Origin: Dichetophora obliterata
Taxonomy: Eukaryota; Arthropoda; Insecta; Diptera; Sciomyzidae
Direction: 5' to 3'
Length of the DNA stretch: 64,000 nt
Assembly: GCA_963920525.1 (NCBI GenBank)
Contig: OY986439.1
Location: 47,032,982 to 47,096,981, forward strand
Positions within the stretch are counted from its first letter, which is position 1. The number at the start of each line of letters is the position of its first letter. The notes beneath the pieces are model-generated. The model was not told the origin of the DNA. It saw only the letters and a list, made by a program, of their open reading frames with translations, and did no database searches. The translations under genes and the position numbers were made by a program. Shown piece by piece: positions 1 through 11,509 of the stretch.

Positions 1-1829
1 TTAAAGGGGCTTACATCATCCGGGATCCCGGGATTGACTTCCCTTATCGTAACGTATCATATAATAACTTGTATAAAAATAATTTTCAACGAAACAAGTA
101 TGAAAATATAGCAACATTATTCCAGATAGTATATAAATAACTTTGATAAAAAACTTGTGCAACTTCGCAGATTGTTTCGTTTATATATTTATATATTTAG
201 TTTTTTGTATCATTACGAGTCCTTTTTTGTTTGATTATATTTTTGGACAATACTTTTGATCTCTTCAACCTTTTACATTAAATATAGTATTACTAGAGTG
301 CCATCTAAAAATCAAAACAGGAAAAAAAGTTTGAGATTTACTTTGCTTTTTTTTATTTTTAACAACAAAAAAGGCGTATAACGTTACGTGCGGTACCATG
401 GAAATGCTCTTATGTGACTTTATTGCAAATTTTCCAACAATTGGTACTACAGTGCAGTGATCAGTTTTCCATTGCTGCTCATGCTGATTTGACGCGTCTA
501 TTGAAATGACACTAGATCGCTGTCCTTCTTCTGCTTCTGGCACTATTTTGCAGCGCTTGCCTGATATTTCTTATGACAAAAATTTTTACAAAAAAAGCCA
601 AAAAACCGTTACGTATTTCAAAAACTGACAATGCGGCTTATTACTTTAATACCACGGTTGCAAAAAGCTATGCCTTTTATTTACACAAATTGAATAATTA
701 ATGGAATAAAAGTAGTGCAGCTTAACGAATATGCCTCAGTGTATATTTAGTGTAAAAAGTGGAAGCCATCAAAATATTGATATATGATAATGTCCAAAGA
801 TATAAGCAACCAAAGAAGGACGCCTTAGGAAACAAAAAACGATATATATAAATATATAAACGAAAAAATGACAGTAAAAATCGAAAACTAAAAAAAATTT
901 AATTAAACTTGTATATTATTATACATATTTCAACTTTCGTTAAAATTTTTAAATTTTTGTCACTATTTTTAAACTTTTATTATTATTCATGATGTTTGTT
1001 GACATTTTTTAAAAATTTCAATTGAGATCAGCTTTCAGTACTCTCACAATATAAATGTAAACATTTTTTCCTCTATTACGGAGGTTAAAAAAATGTTCAG
1101 TATCGTTTAATTTTTTACTCGCGGTAGACTTTTTTGTGGAAATCGAGTGCATACACGAACTCACATGCATAAGAAAGATCAGAATAATAAAAATGACAAA
1201 AGGACATGTTTCGACACGCTAAAATCAAAAATTTTTCTATATCGTGAAAGAGGGATATGACTTTTCATACTCTTTATATGGTGACTACATTTGTAGGCAC
1301 CCAGCCAGGAGATGGTAAATTTTTGAAGTATGGTCTGGAGGTCTCGAAAAGATTTTTTTTAATGCAATAGTGCACAAAACTGTTTAGAAATTATTTTTGG
1401 GGAATCTATCGAACACTTCGGGGTTTATTGTTTTCAATATTTTTTTATTCAGCTTTTTCGGCAAAAATGCTACAGATGTAGATATCCGTTGCTGCTCGTA
1501 TTTTTCCATTTCTCTTTTATAATCAAATTCTTCAATTTGTACTGTTATGCAAAAATTATGTATTTGGTGTAAATGGACCATAAAGTGTTTAAGTAGGAAC
1601 TTATTCGGTTTGTTGCAATTCTGTTAAAGTGCCAGATAAATAGTGAGATAATTTTGGAGTGTTTTTTATAATTGAAAAGGTTTTGAAAAGGTCTATATCG
1701 TGAATATTGAAAATTTCGAACTTTCAGATTTGTAAATGTACCAATACCTTAGAGTAACCCTCTAGAACATTTTTAAAATTTCTTTTGATAATGATTTAAA
1801 TATTAAATACTTTTTATGTATATTTTTAG
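1..1829. other. Intron or 5' flank of the CARP gene; repeats only
   Basis: I find no coding exon here. The stretch is AT-rich. It begins with a CCCGGGAT palindrome cluster (about 17-37) like the subterminal sequence of the element at 3242-5091, and contains one copy of a dispersed repeat (46-150). Because the exon at 1830 starts with a splice acceptor and codes mid-protein sequence, at least the right part must be intron. The preceding CARP exon, which should carry the first zinc-site region, is not seen. Confidence 0.6.
46..150 (+). repeat. Dispersed repeat, copy 1 (partner at 27922-28030)
   Basis: About 105 bp here match 27922-28030 closely, sharing blocks such as TAACGTATCATAT, CTTGTATAAAAA, GAAACAA.TATGAAAATATA and CAACATTATTCCA. 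The two copies are in the same orientation. The family is not recognised, and neither copy shows an open reading frame. Confidence 0.55.
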
Positions 1830-1925
1830 ATTCAAATATTTGGCTACAACTCACAGCTTTATGCCAACTTCTCAGATGCTTTAAATCGAGCGCAGGGTAT
1901 TGTTGGCGTGTCTATTTTGCTGCAG
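1830..1925 (+). CDS. Carbonic anhydrase-related protein (CARP X/XI type), internal exon, 32 codons
   Basis: This exon follows a pyrimidine-rich acceptor (TTTTTAG ending at 1829) and ends at CAG|GTGAGT. It is phase 0 on both sides. It encodes IQIFGYNSQLYANFSDAL and then NRAQGIVGVSILLQ, matching the alpha-carbonic-anhydrase strand that in active enzymes carries the third zinc histidine (HLVHWN). Here the equivalent residue is Gln (codon 1833-1835), the same substitution as in vertebrate CA10 and CA11. Flies have two such genes, CARPA and CARPB; I cannot tell which this is. In vertebrates CA10/CA11 are secreted or surface neurexin ligands without CO2 hydratase activity, so a neural adhesion role is an inference. 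The N-terminal exons lie outside the window. Confidence 0.9.
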
Positions 1926-2067
1926 GTGAGTTTGGTCAGAAACTTACAAAATGTCACTTCGTATTTCCGTTGTATCAGACTCATAAAACTGTATATTTAT
2001 TAAGGACTCTATGCCTCTACAATTACTTATAACTTTTTTATTCTCTTCGACACATTGACTGATTTAG

Positions 2068-2289
2068 CTTGGTGATTTATCCAATCCGGAACTGCGCATG
2101 CTCACAGATCAACTGGAACGTATACGTTTTGGCGGCGATGAGGCTTTTGTTAAGCGTCTTTCTATACGCGGCCTGCTGCCAGATACCGATCATTATATGA
2201 CCTACGATGGGTCCACCACGGCACCAGCTTGTCATGAGACCGTTACGTGGGTGGTGCTAAATAAACCGATTTATATCACTAAGCAACAG
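2068..2289 (+). CDS. Carbonic anhydrase-related protein (CARP X/XI type), internal exon, 74 codons
   Basis: The exon follows the acceptor GATTTAG and a 142-nt intron (1926-2067), and ends at CAACAG|GTAAAT. It is phase 0 at both ends and starts LGDLSNPELRMLTDQLERI. It contains the family signature around the active-site floor: YDGSTTAPACHETVTW, then VVLNKPIYITKQQ, equivalent to the TTPP..E.VTW block of CA2. Spacing and wording match CA10/CA11 (YDGS, TAP.C.ET..W, NKP.YIT) better than catalytic carbonic anhydrases. A naive open reading frame starting at ATG 2098 is internal and reads past the donor; the true exon begins at 2068. The next exon lies 30.5 kb downstream. Confidence 0.93.
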
Positions 2290-3233
2290 GTAAATGTTTC
2301 CGCAAACAAACTAAGTGCGTAAAAGTGTTATGTGTTGATACGTGATAGTGTGTGGTGTATTAAATTGGCTTGCGTGTTTACATTGTTAACAAGTTAAACA
2401 CCTTCTTGTTGGTCTAATGCTTTGCATTACAATTAATTGCTTAGCAGAAATAACAAAACAACACCAACAGAAAAAAAGAAAACCAAAACGCAAACAATAA
2501 TAAACTAAAATTAAATGTCAACAAATAAATGGTTGAGCCTTAAAAGGTTTTTAAATGTCGACATGAGATCCTTCGGGATTCACAATCACAGCATGTGGCC
2601 AACACAATTGTTGCGTGTTGGTGTGTAAATGTTTGTTTATTTGTGTGTGTGTGTGTGGTTCAAACGTTTGAGCACATTAGAGTGCTTGTCTAACTGTGAT
2701 GTGATGACGGTTATTTGTGTGGCTTAAAGGCACGCACTTGAGACAGTCGAGTATAGGGGATGTAGGGTGAATGCGTGGCATATAAGGGCTCGCTTGAGCA
2801 AACATCAAGTGTGCTGCAGGCATAACACTCAGTTTAATGTGTGATTAAATTGACGGTTATCTAGATTAGGCTTCCAGCTAGTTAACCTCTCAACAAATTT
2901 TGGCCTAAAATTTAGTACCACAAATATTGTTAACTGCTATCATTATCATGATGTAGAAAAAGTAACAATTTTCAGTTTTGGGGTATGAAAATGTAAGTGA
3001 TGGTGTTAATTGGTTGTTGGTGGCCATTAACAACACTGTACAAAATATATTAACCTTTTCTAAAATTACAGATTTCAATCAACAGATTCTATTGGAAAAG
3101 GCAAAAAAGAAAAATTACACGTTTATCGGCAATTCAAAAGTTTACGGCTGTGTAGTTTTTAATAACGATTGTAGATTTACTCTTAATAAAACAATTTACT
3201 TACATAAAGAGTAAGAAAAGAACATAATATATG
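2290..3233. other. Unique intron sequence
   Basis: No gene is seen. It includes a short TG run (about 2642-2657) and ordinary AT-rich intron sequence. An open stretch at 2978-3214 shows no recognisable protein features and is probably chance. Confidence 0.5.
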
Positions 3234-3539
3234 ATATTGACTAGGGCATCCAATTTCGCAACGCCTTGGCAATCCCGGGATTTCGGGATTTAAAAAACCT
3301 CAGCAAACGAATTTTTGGAAGACGTAATATGAAGTTTAAAAGCAGTTAAGTCGTGTTTTACAACACAAAGCATTGCAGAAATTTTAAAAAAAATCAAAAC
3401 CCAACTGAACAAAACCCAATTTCGATTAAAAGTTTGGATAGTATTTATTGTTTATTTCTGAAAAACAAAGATCAATTGCTTAAAAAAAATAATTAAATGT
3501 GATCATTCAGAAAGTTCATATAAATTATTTAAAAAAATA

Positions 3540-4960
3540 AAATAGTTTAATAATTTTAGTATTTCTAACTAGAAATCTTGTGATATTTTGTGCAGCTTGT
3601 TTAAGGATATTTTTTTTTTTAATTTTAAAGGTCACATTTTAGTTTTACTAGGTAAGTATTTTGTATTATTTTGTACAGTAACTTCTAGAAAGGTTTATAT
3701 TTTTAACGTCATATTTTGTACATTTGTACATGTGGCGACCGTAGCCTAGTGGGTAGAGTGCGTGGCCCCTAAGCTAAAGATCCGCTGTAGCCCGGGTTCA
3801 ATTCCAGCTCAGACAGAAAGTTTTTTCAATTGAAATAATTTTTCTGTTCGGTCGTCACCTCTCTGCAGACAACGGAAAACCTCAGAGAGTAAAAATTGCT
3901 ATGTAAAGCTTCTTGAGAACATAAGCCGTTCGGAGTCGGCATAAAACACGTAGGTCCAGTTCTCGGTCATTTGTGATCAAACATTTAATAACACGCACAA
4001 CACAAATGATCAATAGAAGCTAGGTCAAAGTCCTTCCAAGGGCTGAAATGGCCAGTTTATTTTTATTTTGCACAGTTAGTTAAAAAGGGTTTTTATTTTA
4101 ATATTATTAAAATCACATTTCAGTACTTCTAAGGAAGTATCATGTGTTGAAAGCATTGTGTATTTGGTAAAGCTTGTTTACCCCAATCCTACTACGGTGA
4201 GACTTTGGATCACATTTGATTTTAAAAAGATTTTAATTATTAAATAAGTACTTTTTTTGCATTGAATTGCATTTGTATCCTCAAATGAATTAATTTTCTT
4301 CAAATTCAGAGTAACATAAATTTCGTGGCATCAACAGCCATTTTTTATTTTTTTTACATGTGTGACTCAAATTTACATCGCAAAGGGGTGCATTGTAAAA
4401 TGACACAGTAGGATTAGGGATAAGAAAGGTTGTCATATTTAAATTTTTTATAACTACATTCAGTTTTTTCTAAGGAAGCATAATTGAATTTTTTGTACAT
4501 GTTCATAAAATTATGTTAAAAAAAATTCTCTAGTATCTGCACTAATTTTAGTATATCTAAGTAAGAATTTTGTGATATTTTGTACCGCTTGTTTAAGAAT
4601 TTTTTTTTTAAATTTCAAGGTCACAATTTGGTATTTTTTAGGTAGTATCACGTGATATTTTGTACAGATTTTTATTTTTGTATTATTGAAATCACATTTC
4701 AGTATTTCTTAGGAAGTATCATGTATTTAGCACATTGGGCCTTTCCAATAGTTATTTTAATGCCTACTTCAAATTTAGTGTGAGTTCTTCTGATATTATT
4801 TGTTGTCAAAAAGCTTACACTTAATTTAGAGCTGACACTAATATGACTATTGGTAATTATTTTGTACAGATAGTTTTTGAAAGGTTTTTATTTAAAATTT
4901 TTTTAAAATCACATAAATATTTTCTTAGATAGTATCATTGAATATTTTGTTGGAATATTT
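3540..4960 (+). repeat. Degenerate AT-rich tandem repeat inside the hAT-like element
   Basis: A unit of roughly 90-130 bp recurs, with ordered words AGTATTTCT..., AAGTATCATGTGATATTTTG, TACAG.TTGTTTAA, long T runs, and AAATCACATTT. Copies are visible near 3560-3660, 3680-3730 continuing at 4065-4150 (split by the SINE), 4545-4700 and 4855-4940. Copies differ by many substitutions and length changes, so the array is old. Confidence 0.5.
3732..4069 (+). mobile_element. tRNA-derived SINE, copy 1
   Basis: The head holds an RNA polymerase III A box (TAGCCTAGTGG, about 3743) and B box (GGTTCAATTCC, about 3797). A tRNA-unrelated body follows, including the block GCCGTTCGGAGTCGGCATAA that I recognise as widespread in dipteran SINE-like repeats. 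It ends GAAATGGCCAGTTTATTTTT. Two other full copies occur at 32089-32429 (minus) and 37164-37473 (plus). Target duplications are not clear for this copy. Confidence 0.8.
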
Positions 4961-5091
4961 TGGAATTTTTTCGCTGCAGAGGCAATCCCGGGATCCCGAA
5001 TATCCCGGTATTTTAGACCTTGCAATCCCAGAACTGTCGGAACTAAGAAAATTCCGGGATCACGGGATCCCTATTGTCATTGGAAGCCCTG

Positions 5092-5872
5092 CCTTTGACA
5101 TATTTGACTTATAGTAAAATTTTATGAGAAATATTTGCAAGGAACCAGCACGGTAAAGGCCCTGGAGTACCTATTCGCAATATATTATATCGTGCAACCA
5201 AAGTTTCTCTGGAATCCCTCCTAAGATTTGCATTGCGTTCGTTATAGACTTCAACTAAACACAAAGGTTCCTTTGCTTGTAACCGGCACCACAAAGGACC
5301 AGGACTTTGTTGAACATTTTAACTCTATATCGTTTTTTTATGGATCTTTTAAGACACTTCGCTAAAAAAAATTTTAAGAAATTACCATTATCTATAACAC
5401 CGCTTTACAAATATGAGCTTTTGTTCTGCCTTATGAACCAAAGATACTTTTTGGGAAGAAGGGGGGGGGGGGGGAATGAATGCACGTGTATCTTCGTGTT
5501 TCATGTACACATCAGAAGGTTTTTTAAGTTCTATGGTGCCACATTGTGTGATGGCTCCATATATGTTGGAAAAAAATAGAAGGAGTTGTTGGAATTAGAT
5601 GACACCTAATTTCTAAAAGTGTATTGGCACGCTGGTTGAAACAATTAATTTCTTTATTTTGAAAAACCTCCCGATAATCTTTAACCCATTTGGTATTACC
5701 ATAAACCTTGGAAACAAATATTTTATATATGGTCATTTCCAAACTGGCGTTACGGATGATTTGTACGAAGAAGTATTAAAAAAAGAACGAAAATGTCTAA
5801 TTCTTAAAAAGGATTTTTTTTTATTTTATTTATAAAGTTAAGAAGGATTAATTAAATTTAAAATAATGGAAA
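5092..5872. other. No gene seen; G14 tract
   Basis: AT-rich intron sequence. A run of about 14 G residues sits at 5461-5474, the only long G tract in the window. Short open frames on both strands here have no family features. Confidence 0.5.
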
Positions 5873-6117
5873 CAATTGAAGCATAATCACGAATAACGTT
5901 GTAAACGAAATTTTTTTTAGTGTTTTTTTTCGAATACCTGCTAGAATCACTCACTTATGTTATATACAAAGAGAACTGAGTGAGCAGTTTGGGGTATTTT
6001 TATTGCATAACAAAAAAAAAAATGAATAACAATGAATAAAAGTGCTTGTAAAATGAATAAAAGTGATCAATTTGAATTTTGTCGTGTACAACGTTATTCG
6101 CGAGAGCGCTTCAATTG
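5873..6117. mobile_element. Short inverted-repeat element (MITE), 245 bp
   Basis: Its ends are inverted copies about 35 bp long: both read CAATTGAAGC inward, then CGAATAACGTTGTA followed by ACGA, with a few indels between. The centre is AT-rich and non-coding. No clear target duplication is visible, so the superfamily is open. Confidence 0.6.
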
Positions 6118-9100
6118 ACCCTCAGGAATTTAGGATATAAGCAAAAATATGTGCGTTATACGTTATAAAAAAAGGAAGCGATTTTTGACTTGGAATACAA
6201 AATTTGCAAAACTCATTTCCATTGTAGTTTTATTGGGTAATTAAGTAATTAGGAAGTTAAGTAATAATGTAATTTAGTAATTAAAAATTCAATTCAATAT
6301 ATTGTCCTTTCCCTGCCTCAACCATTGTTTCATTATCTTTAGCTAATGCCTTCCATTTTTACAAAAACAAAAAAGTTTACGAAATATTTACTAAACATTT
6401 ACGAAAGAGAAAAACAACATTTGTGAAACAGTGCAGACGATTTGATCAACATGGTTAATGAATTTATGTAGAAATTGTTAAATTAATAAAATAAAAATGT
6501 TTCTCTTAGATAATATCGTCAAATAATAAGTTTTTAATAGGTTTTAATTTTTTGCTTATGGTACACTTTTCTGTGGAAATGCTCAAATGTGTTGCAAAGT
6601 TCAATGGTTATTTTTTAACTATTAAAGAAAGTTTCTAAAAACTTCAAATTGTGCTAAGTATATGATAAAGAATTTACATCAAACGTATAGGTACAAAAAT
6701 GGTCACAAATGTGCTAAATTATGAAAAAATTAATTTAAAAAATAGTTTACACGAGTTTTGAGGAAAAGAAACGGATTTTAAAATTTTGAGCAATTACTTA
6801 TTTATATGGAGTAGCCCTTCTGTGCACTGGACTAAAATTAGTATACAACCCCTGATCAACTACTTCATACTTATATGAAGGACGTCAAATAAACCTTATT
6901 AAACTATTCCAGTCTGCAAATAGTTTCCATAGTCCGATTTCGAATACACATATGTTAGCAAGATATACCTAAAATTTAAAATAAATTTTAGATCTCTACC
7001 TGTCCAAAAACCTGAGGTAATGATGGGAAAAAATGTTACCTTCTTCAGGAATATCCTTCATAATACACAGGTAAAAACTCCGATTGATACCAAAATTTTA
7101 TTAATTGAAACCCCATTCATTCTCTCTTACTTTACAAAATATCAAACAAAAAGTTACGAGCATTTAGAAAAGAAAAAAAAATGACTGTTTAAACACTTGA
7201 GATAATGATGAATTTTACCAACTTGAGGTAAATCATTTCACCAATGAGTCTTCTGTCCTCGATATCCGAAGTGTGAGGCGCTCATAGCCGAGCAGCTATA
7301 CCAGAAATATGAACCTTACGATCCTTAGATATAGCTACGTAACCTCCAGTAGATTGTTTTTCGTCAGTGGTATAAAATCGTGTAATTCATTGCCTTACCA
7401 TATTAAAAGGGTTTCCAATCAGAATAAATTGAAGAATTTAATTTTGCAATACTCTACTTAACTTTCTCAATTCTTCTTTTCCCGCATGTATTTTATCTAT
7501 CAATTTAATTTCCATTAATTTTCTCTTACTTCACAAAATTTCAGACAAAAAGATACGAACATTTAGTTTAGAAAGCCAAAAGAACAAAATACCTATGAAG
7601 TAGTGAAATTTCCCCCAATGCGACTGGAATGCGTTAATACTTACTGAAGAAGTCCTACCTTCTTGGAACATTTCATACAAAATAGATAGAAAAGAATCCA
7701 GAAAAGTAGGGCTCAACCAAAGATGATGTACTAACAGTATTTTTCGTACCTGCTTTTTCCTGCTAGGATTTTAAAATACATTACAAATACATACGATCCA
7801 AAAGACACTGATTGGTTCGTTTAGACAGGTTAGCCTAGCATCAATAACGTTAATTCAAATCGCCCAGTAACAAACTTAACTAAAATAACAAAAATTTTAA
7901 CGTTCGCCAAACTTAAGGTTGATTACGCTTACATTTTACGTAGGTCATTATAACAACGCAGTCTGAGTCACAAGCCATCAAACCATATTAACATCACAGC
8001 AGACCATCAAAAAGGTTTAAGTGGCGTTGCCTGAAAATTACAAAATGTTAATTTAGCCAAGTTATGCGTGATGCTACACAACAATGTAAGGCCAGAAGTC
8101 AATGAGTGAAAACTAGAGAAAGAGAGAAGCGTGCAGATTACTAGGAAACAAACAAACCAACAAAAAAACACAAAGTTGATGTCGCAGCGCAAGGACACCT
8201 GCACGAATTTATATACATATATGAACACATGTGCACACTTTTGCACATATTTCCACACATGTGTCTGACAACAACGCATATCGCATACTCAGCGCATAAT
8301 TCAGCAAATTAAAGTTCGCTGCTCCTCTCATAGTACGGAATCTTCTTTACAGCAGAAATACGCCAGAACAACCCTACAGATTCCCTACTTTCTTCACACC
8401 CGCCCTCACCGAATACATACACACACACACACACACGTAATACAGACGAGGACGCACGATGACGGCACGCAAAAAAATGCTTGGTACTTCGTTTAATGAA
8501 AGCAAAGCAAAGCAACGTAGCGGAAGTGGCGCCATGGTCGGCAAATTGTTTCCTGTCTGAAATCGCGAGATTTAAGTGCAAACGGATGCTGCTTTCGACG
8601 GTGTGGCTGGTTGACTGGCTGGCTGTCTGTCTGTCGCTATCGCCACCATCATCTAGCAGCTGCCAAATCATTAAATTGTTGACATAAATTTCTTCAATGA
8701 CTGCCGTGGAATATTGTAACACATGCTCTATAGCTGTAAGTGAGACCCAAGTACGCGAAGATTTTGTGGGAATTTAACAAAGTTGTTGTAGAAGTCATTT
8801 AAAGCCATCAACTGATTTTTTTCTATTATCCAAAGAAGTCGTTCCCATCGTGAATTTATCAAAATGACTTTTTAAAGATAACTTTGAGTCACTTACTCTG
8901 CTAAATGTTACCAAAACTTGAGCATTAGTTTGATGTTATAAACGTTTTGTCAAAGTAGAAGAGCTTTTGTTTGAAGAAACAATAAAAGGCGAACCTAAAG
9001 TAGCTCACTTCCGACAGGAAATGGAATAATTTAGCAAATATTTGAAAGTTATTTAAAATTTTCTGAATTGTTGGTGTTGAGAAAAGCTAATTTTGTAAAC

Positions 9101-9224
9101 TGACTAAGTAGATTTTTGCGTTACTTTCTAACTATTATTCCAATATTATAAAAGTTTCTATGAAGCCACAACTGACACAAATTCGGTTCCAAGAAAAATT
9201 CTAATTCTAATATATTCTGTAGAT
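6118..9224. other. Unique intron sequence with simple repeats
   Basis: No exon is recognised. Two related blocks near 7085-7180 and 7490-7585 share TTCTCTTACTT.ACAAAAT and AAAAAG.TACGA.CATTTAG, an old local duplication about 405 bp apart. A CA run lies at about 8409-8437. The part 7880-8720 is less AT-rich and not repeat-like, and could contain conserved non-coding sequence. The minus-strand open frame 8309-8722 has no recognisable domain and is not called. Confidence 0.4.
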
Positions 9225-9607
9225 CAGGGCCGGATCAACCATGTCGAGGCACATTTAATTGAATATGGCGCCCTCTACAGACATAAAATCAACTTAACCC
9301 CTAACTTCTAAACTACTTATTTTAATTTGACACATAAGGTATCGTTGAAAGCCATAAATGAATTGCCTATGATTGCCATAAATTGAATATGGCACTCTCT
9401 AGAGGACAGAAAGTCATCTAAACCCCTAACTGCTGAACTACTTATCATAATTTGACATATGATGATCATAATGATGTTCAGAAGGTGTACGTGATCGTAT
9501 GTCACCTTTTCTAACAAAACAATACATTCTAACAGTAGTAAGCGATCATAAGCTTTAGGACAAAGTGCGTCACGCTATGCAACCAGAGGGCGAATTATGA
9601 TCATATA
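9225..9607 (+). repeat. hAT-like left end followed by a 125-bp tandem duplication
   Basis: CAGGGCCGGATCAACC at 9225 is a hAT-style terminal sequence; a similar one in reverse lies at 16951-16967. Inside it, two units of about 125 bp begin GAATATGGC at about 9263 and 9388, and share CTAAACTACTTAT and AATTTGACA. The mariner copy inserts right after. Confidence 0.45.
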
Positions 9608-10790
9608 CAGGGTCCGCCATCTAACGTTTTTTTTTCAACTAGTGCTTATTTCGTGAATGGTAACACTTAGCTCATGTTTGATTTGACAGATAATTAGTTT
9701 TATCCTTCCGCTGAACGAATATGGTTGTGTATACGCTTGAACGACGCTGGGAAATATTGCGACATTACTTTGAAAATCATGGTAATGTTGCAGAATGTGT
9801 GCGAAAATTGCGTACGGATTTTGGAAGAAGAGAAGCACCGTCAGCTCCGTATGTTCATTATCTTGTGAAAAAAGTGAAAGAAACTGGCATCCTCATCGAT
9901 AAACCAAAGCGTGAAAAGCCAAAAGCTACCCACTGCTACCCACCCGAGAATATTGCTGCTGTGGCAGAAAGTGTGCGTGAAACGCCATCAACATCAATTC
10001 ACCGTCGTTGTCAACAATTGAACATTTCGGAGACATCATTGAGACAAATTTTGCATAAAGACCTTGGTATGACGCCATACAAAGTCCAATTGGTTCAGGA
10101 TTTGAAGCCAACTGACCATCCAATGCGTTTTCGCTTCGCTAAGTGGGCCTGCGATCGACTTACAGAAGATGCCGATTTTGCCAAAAAAATCATCTTTTCA
10201 GATGAAGCTTATTTTGATCTTGTCGGGTATGTAAACAAGCAAAATTGTCGCATTTGGGGCACATAAAACCCGCACGCATACATTGAAAAGCCGCTGCACC
10301 CAAAACTAGTCACTGTTTGGTGTGGATTTTGGTCCAGTGGCATAATTGGGCCATTTTTCTTCGAAAATGAGCAAGGAGTGGCCGTTACAGTCAATGGCGA
10401 TCGTTATCGGCCCATGTTGAACGAATTTTTGTTCACAAAAACTGAAGAGGAGGATATTGGCAACATTTGGTTTCAACAGGACGGCGCTACGTGCCACACG
10501 AAGCTACACTCGAAGCTACACTCGATGTTTTGCGCCCTGTTTTTGAAAATCGCATTATCAGCCGCAGAGCTGATGTCGTTTGGCCACCTTGGAGCTGCGA
10601 TTTGTCACCGTTGGACTTTTATTTGTGGGGTGCCCTCAAAGATAAGTGTTACGCCGACAAGCCAGAGACAATTGACGCTTTAAAGGACAATATTCGTGAA
10701 GCCATTGTTGAAATACAGCTGCACACAATCGATAATGTGCTTAAAAATTTTGACCGATCTCATGCAGCAGAAAAATCTCCTCATAGAACC
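9608..10790 (+). mobile_element. DD41D mariner element, copy 1, 3'-truncated
   Basis: A 5' terminal repeat (CAGGGTCCGCCATCTAAC) begins right after a TA at 9606-9607. The same repeat bounds copy 2 at 49774-50701. The transposase follows from ATG 9721. Near 10764 the sequence leaves the family, and no 3' terminal repeat is present, so the 3' end was lost. The copies closely resemble the rosa/Ccmar2 mariners described from Ceratitis. Confidence 0.88.
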
Positions 10791-10793
10791 TAA
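9721..10793 (+). pseudogene. DD41D mariner transposase, broken
   Basis: The frame starts MVVYTLERRWEILRHYF with a helix-turn-helix paired-like N-terminus (about residues 1-120). The catalytic domain shows IIFSDEAYFDL (first Asp), FQQDGATCHT (second Asp) and CDLSPLDFYLWG. The spacing between the second Asp and the Asp of PLDFY, judged on copy 2, is 41 residues, hence DD41D. Damage: TAA at 10264-10266, where copy 2 has a Glu codon after RIWG; a short duplication of an AAGCTACACTCG unit at about 10500-10525 that shifts the frame; and a C-terminus unlike copy 2 after DNVLKN. It cannot make an active transposase. Confidence 0.9.
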
Positions 10794-10866
10794 TAAAGTA
10801 GATCAAATATAAGAGGATTTTACTATGTGTTTTGCCCAAAAAGTTTTTCTCTTTAGCTCGCCGCTA

Positions 10867-11097
10867 GTGTGGTGGGGTATGGCATACCCCAGGGACCTTA
10901 TTTCCTTCAATATCTTGTGAGTAGGATTTGTAGGTTTCAATAAAACTATTTTTTTGTTTAAATTGCAACGCACTAAAAAATTATTTTTTAATAGTAATTC
11001 AATCAAGAAATCAGAAGCGATCTGAACTTTTTCGATAAATTTTTTTTGTAGTATGTATACTACTTTTACATTTGGGGTATGTCATACCCACCACACT
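10867..11097. mobile_element. TA-flanked MITE, 231 bp
   Basis: Terminal inverted repeats read GTGTGGTGGGGTATGGCATA on the left and AGTGTGGTGGGTATGACATA from the right, flanked by TA at 10865-10866 and 11098-11099. The interior is AT-rich and non-coding. TA duplication and size suggest a Tc1/mariner-mobilised MITE. Confidence 0.75.
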
Positions 11098-11509
11098 TAT
11101 AGCGTGACTCTTTTCCACCACGTTAAAGTTATTGGCTATGTCTTCTTAAATAAATTTTAAAAAGGAAATCGAATAGAGCTATTAGGTTTTTTTGTCTTAA
11201 TTGACTTTTAGAAGAAATCTCATGCAACTATAAGCTATTTTATAAAAAATTTAGAAAAAATCTTTTTAAATTTAAGAAGTTTTTCGATGAACATATAAGA
11301 AGTTTTCATCTTAAACATTACCTCTCTTCTTGCATTTTTCACACCTCTTGTTCTAAATACTTTTGAAGAAGAAATCTTATTGAAAATATGTGGCACTGTT
11401 GCTCTGCTTATGTTTCGAGAATAACGCATTTAAAGTTGCTCTGGTTAGTTAAAGGTTTACTGGCGCACCGGATTTCAAGCGATGTAGAATTTATATATTT
11501 ATTCCTGTA
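11098..11509. other. No gene seen
   Basis: AT-rich intron sequence between two mobile elements, with no domain or repeat recognised. Confidence 0.4.

Larger units (their letters stand above)
3242..5091. mobile_element. hAT-like non-autonomous element with CCCGGGAT subterminal clusters
   Basis: The left end reads TAGGGCATCCAAT and the right end, reversed, CAGGGCTTCCAAT, giving a short terminal inverted repeat of hAT style. The flanking octamers, ATATTGAC (3234-3241) and CCTTTGAC (5092-5099), share five of eight bases, so they may be a decayed 8-bp target duplication. GGCAATCCCGGGAT occurs just inside both ends (about 3269 and 4981). The interior is AT-rich and contains degenerate tandem units with GTATTTCTTAGGAAGTATCA and ATTTTGTACAG wording, plus a SINE at 3732-4069. 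No transposase is present. Confidence 0.55.

Noticed and set aside
8309..8722. 137-codon minus-strand frame
   Set aside because: No recognisable domain, includes a CA microsatellite, and lies in intron sequence.
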